A stretch of 10,362 nucleotides of DNA from Candidatus Omnitrophota bacterium (GTDB lineage: Bacteria > Omnitrophota > Koll11 > Gygaellales > Profunditerraquicolaceae). The stretch is taken from NCBI GenBank assembly GCA_026387515.1, contig JAPLLP010000219.1, positions 414-10,775 of the forward strand, in the 5' to 3' direction. A program made the position numbers and the translations under genes. Positions 8,601-10,362 of this stretch are shown here, piece after piece. The notes beneath the pieces were generated by a model. It saw only the letters and a list, made by a program, of their open reading frames with translations. It did not search any database and was not told where the DNA came from. Position 1 is the stretch's first letter. Each line of letters opens with the position of its first letter.

Positions 8601-8979
8601 TCTTCAAAACCGCAGGGCTAAAGGTATTGGTGGTGACCGGTTTATTCCAGAGCACGCGCGCGTCGTACTCTATTGCCTGCGCCACCTGCTCCGGTAAGAA
8701 TACCGCCGCCACAATAAAAGCCACTACCCTGATCCAAGACTTAAAATTGGAGTGAAATACCTTTTCTTCAACTACGGGATGGAATTCGCTGACTGCCTCA
8801 TCTTCTACTATTGGCTGCTGCATTATTACGCGCGCTTTAGGTAGGTATAAAAAAGAAAGAAGTTGATTAAGAAAGTTGTTGTAGAAACGTATATATAATT
8901 TACCTAAATTAAAAAGGGCAGAGAACAGACCCCCCCTTATCCCCCAACATCCTTTAATCTTCTTGATTAACTGCGTCAT
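2647..8979 (-). CDS. Giant exported C39-peptidase-like repeat protein (N-terminal 2110 residues, ends at a frameshift)
   Basis: The ORF has 2110 codons. Residues 1-52 are basic and amphipathic. Residues 80-102 look like a signal peptide: Lys/Arg, then a hydrophobic core, then VAQA with predicted cleavage before IEYDARVLW. Residues about 170-316 resemble peptidase family C39, with Cys185 in KPCGAKAL, His274 in GDHYILI and Asp290 in YFSDN, ending in FLEQFSGYCLIA. Residues about 340-460 and 580-640 are Gly/Ala-rich and hydrophobic. Residues 640-1200 are unassigned, with a Ser/Thr-rich linker near 885-900. From about 1200 a repeat array runs to the end. The ATG at 8979 has no good Shine-Dalgarno; the nearest is AGGA about 20 bases upstream. 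Met53 (8823) is an alternative start that still keeps the signal segment. The stop at 2647 comes from a frameshift, because the array continues in another frame. Export and a surface role are inferred; the repeat family is not recognised. The gene lies directly downstream of a c-di-GMP riboswitch and appears to be its only target in the window. Confidence 0.9.
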   Translation of the reverse strand: MTQLIKKIKGCWGIRGGLFSALFNLGKLYIRFYNNFLNQLLSFLYLPKARVIMQQPIVEDEAVSEFHPVVEEKVFHSNFKSWIRVVAFIVAAVFLPEQVAQAIEYDARVLWNKPVTTNTFSPAVLKNPKLQDVPLAIKNLLKEISNKPITSIKISPTVSIELEKPANFSPQRIEEIYNWLIGKPCGAKALYDYLSYAGQNAQEQDIAVVALTADIVNGVVNPEGNPEVIKNSLFALSKASEFFGQKLFSVKLTNNNQQLTTNLTPFIAHLKGDHYILITKITEDKAYFSDNHKEEFLPKDKFLEQFSGYCLIAANKLPSAGYVLLTDKEAKTVLGAKSRRERGLEALGMVGGGLLMAGGPVAGSSLMTAVTNYGISWGAPKLLNAAGLDKSTANISGAFLAGGITAGINYGWNWKPMVSQALTRTVVAGVQEIGYRNNWDKNSFVGATFVASTIAGDFAQVSFNKALSIQFGVAKNNLRLDESRLAFTDTSANNKYTYVQGMGRVDGSSLLNVYNFQTSDLFSSKDATLKKFIGYGSEGLRYFSEDKFSKMNSENFMFARAMGSLTSSSFERFSNMIIDGGSAGDIAKGSLGIIGSSAMNGLFSQGLQYMSGEAFGLGKYTGTMLNLALTSGVYGAFSKIEGNGTRGDLMVDRLLYNRRAAVGGFFSANLGVLNKEGEIYYYKGQDGSYAATLLDFNRVAEGLPNTGWNQDNWKQYVDSNRTWKPADSDIYHALVNQYFSAINNQATGNLTGLVMNTLTGVRERKIDGEWGDVSKYAINKNRIYLNGNFVEQDMLKGKITQWNSWDSIYQATLDFKFDPGKVMILTTPADKQSMKPKEMRALLERNKGTDLLWTFTPTAFVSSGTWKEYGSFVGSGRYGSTLSPKNTSSSASAKTSGNTPETYAYVKPLNTNSLDTIFSTTTLFDGQSGIGREGVNLTPQISLRYDVLNAQALGINTPDGSVLKTHYDTKLSEADNFARYGIAIGNLRWVNQLGSGLLFDSKRNPVHGIMNAANPDEWQAASLEIAGVKFKAGEGFERGLYDDNNKVFFAEHKDGAITGTINELERIRVASKGIQLPSLRLNDVFAKVSPEISSTFIREGNPEFHFSAIAGGEYAAWHGLRDSSSLATATPLSITLSGKFGQERLVRDLGLKDWDEFKSLAKKNDLDIQQYLNDIFKKNPQLLQVFGGAGVMPEDQKLREQVISDVTQNIKRLAAAADLVLDQGSQAMRFTSDKVLLKPGTYKASIGFNLKTDNGGVQDVYSPAFTVYKSTNSNEAILDFSETQFKFHTPVTISGGKIVIHKTDLPNIGKQFNTTWKIMDALAQDSLGDKYKTLWQPINTLRSAIRIDDNTSIRLLETEITPGTTSLLDKDNEHPFSFSIVDDKDKTLLNFTPGSGVSINYRAQIGRMYPGKMGPDGNIPYTFRPWMNDSPIGISQQDFDIGSTWKGIQKKLDEIAANPGDKTIKITVDKIQEFAKAISIDDFTALQIQQKNIASGTYDAVLGISFLKPEKRFSSLVSTTLFEQYTNKPILTYSGTDLNINHDILLGRLRDGKFELAGKDALIRVNQTNIKIGEAWQGVKEGLADLAKENKDLAKTLEAIQKIDAAIFIDYNTAIQTQQKAIRAGRYDASTNLSLLTSDLKSFSSPVSTTALDRIGKPLFGYSGNGFTVNYEAKVGKMIVADLDEHGKPTYQFSDDPWIVGNPIQIKQQNIPIGEAWKEVQDSLQRIIDRHNDTYGALYNENNHNIDDPILQAATKVKEFTDIVHIASDTALQTQARQIEPGKYDAVFALNLTPLEEKNLVSPISTTLFGKDNKPMLSYTGTGMSVNYEAKIGRLIVADLDKYGQPIYDVMAEPHDYPITIDQKDINIGEAWEGVRQGLDKLSQSKELFDSTNLVKQFAEAVRIDQNAAIQTQAKSIEAGKYDAVFGINLLPIDTKNLVSPLSTTLFDNNTGKPMLSYTGTGLSINYEAQIGRMHPVALGSTFRSFINDSPIGINRQDIEIGKAWDNIKNGLAVIIGNDKNDQDLRDTASAVKAFCDQVIRIDSNAALQTQAKNIESGYYDAVLSLSLIPVSEKNFIPPISTTLFGKDNKPMLSYTGTGLSVNYEATREN
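6100..6252 (-). repeat. Degenerate outlying repeat-like segment (residues about 910-960)
   Basis: About 250 residues before the array, the protein reads FSTTTLFDGQSG, then LRYDVLNAQALGINTPDG. This resembles the partial unit at the window edge (NLTLFDINSGKPVLNYNAETLGLN) and the STTLFDN core of the array. It may be an eroded ancestral copy of the repeat half. Similarity is judged by eye over a short span. Confidence 0.4.
8032..8472 (-). other. Peptidase C39-like domain (residues about 170-316)
   Basis: Papain-like C39 peptidases normally cleave double-glycine leaders at the N-terminus of ABC exporters. The visible match is Cys185 in PCGAKAL, His274 in GDHYILITKI, Asp290 sixteen residues later in YFSDN, and a closing KFLEQFSGYCLIA. 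The His-Asp spacing of 16 equals that I recall for ComA (His96, Asp112). The Cys-His spacing is 89 rather than 79, and a low-complexity stretch rich in N, Q and T (253-262) just before LTPFIAHL could account for the excess. The oxyanion-hole Gln expected six residues before Cys is not there (Trp179, next to Asn178), so activity is uncertain. No ABC transporter segments follow. The domain lies after the export signal, so it would act outside the cytoplasm. Confidence 0.7.
8189..8226 (-). repeat. Low-complexity G-free tract inside the peptidase domain
   Basis: On the plus strand 38 bases contain no C and are built from short GTTAG and GTTGTT-type words (GTTAG at 8189, 8194 and 8201, GGTTAG at 8221). 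On the coding strand this gives the N/Q/T/L-rich peptide NNNQQLTTN, placed between the Cys and His of the C39-like domain. It looks like simple-sequence expansion or insertion into a surface loop. No hairpin can form because the strand lacks G. Confidence 0.7.
8674..8742 (-). other. Signal-peptide-like segment at residues 80-102
   Basis: A Lys/Arg-flanked hydrophobic core (WIRVVAFIVAAVFLP) is followed by EQVAQA, a typical signal peptidase I site. It starts about 80 residues after the first ATG, or about 28 residues after Met53, so the n-region is unusually long. Alternatively it is an uncleaved membrane anchor. Confidence 0.65.
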
Positions 8980-9035
8980 ATGCGAGTTATTAAAAATTTT
9001 CCTAAACTATTTTAAAAACTTGTTATTAAGTTTTC

Positions 9036-9088
9036 AAAAAAAACCGGGCTGTCAATACCCTGATTACTACTGGTATTCGGCAGCCCGG
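9036..9088 (-). terminator. Riboswitch expression platform: intrinsic terminator
   Basis: CCGGGCTG (9088-9081) pairs perfectly with CAGCCCGG (9051-9044). After a small internal loop, AATACC (9077-9072) pairs with GGTATT (9059-9054). Eight U follow (9043-9036). The 5' arm reuses the aptamer's conserved CCGGGCTGCCGA strand and the 3' half of its closing helix, so terminator and folded aptamer exclude each other. c-di-GMP binding should stabilise the aptamer and allow read-through into the giant gene, which makes this an ON switch by inference. Confidence 0.9.
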
Positions 9089-9172
9089 CCAACTTAAAAT
9101 TTATTATGACTCCAAGTTCCGTGGCTTTGCGCCTCCACCTCACGGTGGATTTGCCTTTTCGTTACCTTTCTG
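9072..9172 (-). promoter_or_regulatory. Cyclic-di-GMP-I (GEMM-I) riboswitch aptamer
   Basis: Read on the minus strand, the conserved GEMM-I landmarks occur in order. They are AAAAGGCAAA at 9159-9150, a hairpin TCCACC/GTGA/GGTGGA at 9149-9134 with a GNRA-type loop, GGCGCAAAGCCACGG at 9133-9119, a second arm closed by AACTT/AAGTT (9118-9114 with 9095-9091), and GGCCGGGCTGCCGAA at 9090-9076. Outer pairing GGTA (9166-9163) with TACC (9075-9072) closes the element. GEMM-I RNAs bind the second messenger c-di-GMP. The aptamer begins at the predicted transcription start and ends about 93 bases before the ATG of the giant protein. Its 3' strand overlaps the terminator, which implies control by transcription termination. 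Confidence 0.92.
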
Positions 9173-9182
9173 AAGCACCTAA

Positions 9183-9211
9183 AATATAATATATAATAAT
9201 GATATTGTCAA
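9183..9211 (-). promoter_or_regulatory. Sigma-70-type promoter for the riboswitch transcript
   Basis: TTGACA (9211-9206) is a perfect -35 box. It is followed after exactly 17 bases by TATATT (9188-9183), five of six to the -10 consensus. The predicted start is near 9176, a few bases before the aptamer, with no other sequence in between. The -35 box overlaps an imperfect inverted repeat GTCA-N10-TGAC (9207-9224) that could be an operator, but support for that is weak. Confidence 0.75.
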
Positions 9212-9272
9212 GTATATTTATGACTATTTTGGATAGCGCTTTCTTTTGCTGTTTTTGCTGTTATTCATTCAT

Positions 9273-9304
9273 TTTAAAAAGGTTTTATTCCTGCTTTAAA
9301 AAGG
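9273..9304. repeat. Pair of 10-base direct repeats upstream of the riboswitch promoter
   Basis: TTTAAAAAGG occurs at 9273-9282 and again at 9295-9304, 22 bases apart, which is about two helical turns. They sit 62-93 bases upstream of the -35 box. Spacing and position would suit an activator, but the AT-rich composition makes chance similarity possible. The rest of 9212-9357 shows AT-rich sequence and short T/GCTG repeats only, with no gene. Confidence 0.4.
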
Positions 9305-9357
9305 CTTTGGGAAATAAAATGCACTCGAAAAATGGCTTCCTTCGATCAATCTGCATG

Positions 9358-9397
9358 AAATAAAAAGACGGTTTCTCCTTTGAAAGATTAAACCGCC
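9358..9397 (-). terminator. Intrinsic terminator of the upstream Pro/Thr-rich gene
   Basis: On the minus strand GGCGGTTT (9397-9390) pairs with AAACCGTC (9374-9367), eight pairs with one G-U. The loop contains a further short CTTT/AAAG pairing, and the tail is TTTTT-A-TTT. It lies about 50 bases after the stop codon of the upstream gene and separates it from the riboswitch promoter, so the two genes are transcribed independently. Confidence 0.75.
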
Positions 9398-9406
9398 CTT
9401 AAATCT

Positions 9407-9442
9407 CAGATTGGACATTAAATTAATTCAGACTGGACATTA
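9407..9442. repeat. Pair of 14-base direct repeats
   Basis: CAGATTGGACATTA (9407-9420) and CAGACTGGACATTA (9429-9442) differ at one base and lie 22 bases apart, between the stop codon and the terminator of the upstream gene. They may be remnants of a small mobile element end or a protein-binding pair. No transposase is present. Confidence 0.6.
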
Positions 9443-9448
9443 CTAATC

Positions 9449-10018
9449 TTATTTAACCGCTTTGGTTAAGTTAGGCTTGGCCTTACTGGATTCTTCTGTC
9501 CATATTTTGGATACCTCGGAAGCATATCTCTGCCGAACTGCCGGGCTAACGTTATTAAGACCTACGTATTGAAGGGCGCTATTTAATTCCTCTGCTTGGT
9601 CAGGGCTAAGGCTTGAAGGATTCCTGGCCATTTCAATGGTCTTGTGCAAATCCTCCAAATCGGCCCTGTTTAATCGAGTAGGATCCAATAGTCCATCGGG
9701 ACGGCGAGGACGAAGAGTTGAATCTACCGCGGGGCTATTTGTGTTAACGCCAGTGATACGCGTGCCACTCTCTTGAAGCGCGTTGGTTACGGAATTTTCT
9801 GGGTTGGCTGCCGGTTGCGGTTGAGTAGTTAACTTTGCTTTAGTTGGCGTAGTCGTAACAGTGGCTGGTGTAGGCGCTGGCTCTTTTAAAGTTTCCGCAG
9901 ACGGTGTTAATTTTGGCGGATCTTGGAATTTACCACTTGGAAATTTTTCTCCGGACGGAGGCGGAGTTGCCGAAGCTGGCGGTGGCACAGACACATCTGC
10001 TCCAGTGGTAACCGGGTA
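9449..10018 (-). CDS. Coiled-coil, Pro/Thr-rich protein, 3' portion (frame-shifted continuation)
   Basis: This frame reads YPVTTGADVSVPPPASA from about 10018, directly continuing the Pro/Thr linker of the frame upstream. It then runs through a Pro/Thr/Lys-rich region (PAPTPATVTTTPTKAK) into a helical C-terminal part with charged repeats (RADLEDLHKTIEMA, SPDQAEELNSALQYV) and ends AVK at 9449. A GTG at 9994 would give a stand-alone 181-residue ORF, but it has no clear ribosome site and cuts the linker in two. I take it as the C-terminal half of the same gene, displaced by a single missing base (or two extra) near 10012-10020. A terminator follows about 50 bases downstream. No known family is recognised. 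Confidence 0.65.
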   Translation of the reverse strand, partial: YPVTTGADVSVPPPASATPPPSGEKFPSGKFQDPPKLTPSAETLKEPAPTPATVTTTPTKAKLTTQPQPAANPENSVTNALQESGTRITGVNTNSPAVDSTLRPRRPDGLLDPTRLNRADLEDLHKTIEMARNPSSLSPDQAEELNSALQYVGLNNVSPAVRQRYASEVSKIWTEESSKAKPNLTKAVK

Positions 10019-10071
10019 GATCCTGCAGCTGTAACTGGTTTGGGCGTAACAGGGGCTGGTGTAGGCGCAGG
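9855..10071 (-). repeat. Two 26-base direct repeats encoding the Pro/Thr linker
   Basis: Positions 9855-9880 and 10046-10071 match at 24 of 26 bases on the plus strand (GTAACAG-GGCTGGTGTAGGCGC). Both encode PAPTPA(P/T)VT, in the two different frames used before and after the frameshift. They flank the frameshift and probably reflect duplication of linker units. Confidence 0.7.
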
Positions 10072-10362
10072 AGAGCCATAAGCAAGCTCATTCATCTGTC
10101 TTAGTATATCTTGCTTCTGAGAAGTAAGGGTATTTGAAGGATCTCTAAAATCATTGGCTCGCAGCTTACTGTCTAACTCGTCGTATTTCTCTTGAAGTTT
10201 TTTGCGTGCCTCGATTTTATCTGTTAGGACTTTGCCTTCTCTCAATATTCTATCGCTCTCTGCCAACACTTGTTGATTACGCGCCAATAGGTCATCAAAA
10301 TCACTCTTTGGCTTCTCTGTCGTGGCCGGAGTTGTCAAAGCTGGCGGTTGTAAAACCAGCGG
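9907..10362 (-). CDS. Coiled-coil, Pro/Thr-rich protein, 5' portion (partial, frameshifted)
   Basis: The frame is open to the window edge. A TTG at 10338 could be taken as a start, but the codons before it (PLVLQPPA) fit the same Pro-rich style, so the real start is probably outside. The visible part has a long charged helix with coiled-coil character (DFDDLLARNQQVLAESDRIL, then a Lys/Glu-rich stretch to NELAYG), followed by a Pro/Ala/Thr linker PAPTPAPVTPKPVTAAGS. After this the frame degenerates into Arg/Cys/Leu-rich text and stops at 9907, while the adjacent frame takes over the Pro/Thr-rich style. Function is unknown. Pro/Thr linkers and coiled coils fit an envelope-associated protein, but nothing here is diagnostic. 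Confidence 0.6.
   Translation of the reverse strand, partial: PLVLQPPALTTPATTEKPKSDFDDLLARNQQVLAESDRILREGKVLTDKIEARKKLQEKYDELDSKLRANDFRDPSNTLTSQKQDILRQMNELAYGSPAPTPAPVTPKPVTAAGSTRLPLEQMCLCHRQLRQLRLRPEKNFQVVNSKIRQN

Noticed and set aside
9015..9034. Second hairpin AAAACTT/AAGTTTT in the leader after the terminator
   Set aside because: A perfect 7-pair stem but composed almost wholly of A-U pairs with only a short U run after it; too weak to call as a terminator.
9207..9224. Imperfect palindrome GTCA-N10-TGAC overlapping the -35 box
   Set aside because: Only four bases per arm are well matched in AT-rich sequence; chance is likely, so no operator is called.

Overview
This window is almost entirely minus-strand coding DNA from a bacterium of moderate GC. 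It holds most of one giant, repeat-rich, probably exported protein gene, its regulatory leader, and the tail of a second minus-strand gene upstream. The organism cannot be fixed from the sequence. The architecture (an unusually late signal-peptide-like segment ending in AQA, a C39-peptidase-like domain fused to a Gly/Ala-rich region and a long beta-type repeat array) resembles giant proteins I associate with Candidatus Omnitrophota and related uncultured lineages; this is a tentative inference.

Layout, read along the minus strand from high to low coordinates. (1) 10362-9449: the 3' part of a gene for a Pro/Thr-rich, partly coiled-coil protein, split between two frames by an apparent 1-base frameshift near 10012-10020. 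Its intrinsic terminator is at about 9397-9358. (2) 9357-9212: AT-rich spacer with short direct repeats and no gene. (3) 9211-9036: a complete regulatory cassette. A near-consensus sigma-70-type promoter is followed at once by a cyclic-di-GMP-I (GEMM-I) riboswitch aptamer whose 3' strand is also the 5' arm of a strong intrinsic terminator with eight U. (4) 8979-2647: a 2110-codon ORF with a signal-peptide-like segment, a C39-like cysteine peptidase domain (Cys185, His274, Asp290), Gly/Ala-rich hydrophobic stretches, an unassigned middle region, and then an array of 129-158 residue repeats. (5) 2665-1: the same array continues, fully open, in another frame and runs off the window. A deletion of about 16 bases relative to sister repeats breaks the frame at about 2661. 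With the frame restored, the gene covers about 2,990 codons here and is still incomplete.

Working model: the giant protein is made only when c-di-GMP is high, because ligand binding should keep the aptamer folded and prevent the terminator (an ON switch). c-di-GMP commonly controls the sessile/motile decision, and a secreted repeat protein is a plausible surface or adhesion factor. The unusual points are a peptidase-like domain inside the same polypeptide as the repeats, a repeat family I do not recognise, and a frameshift in the middle of the array.
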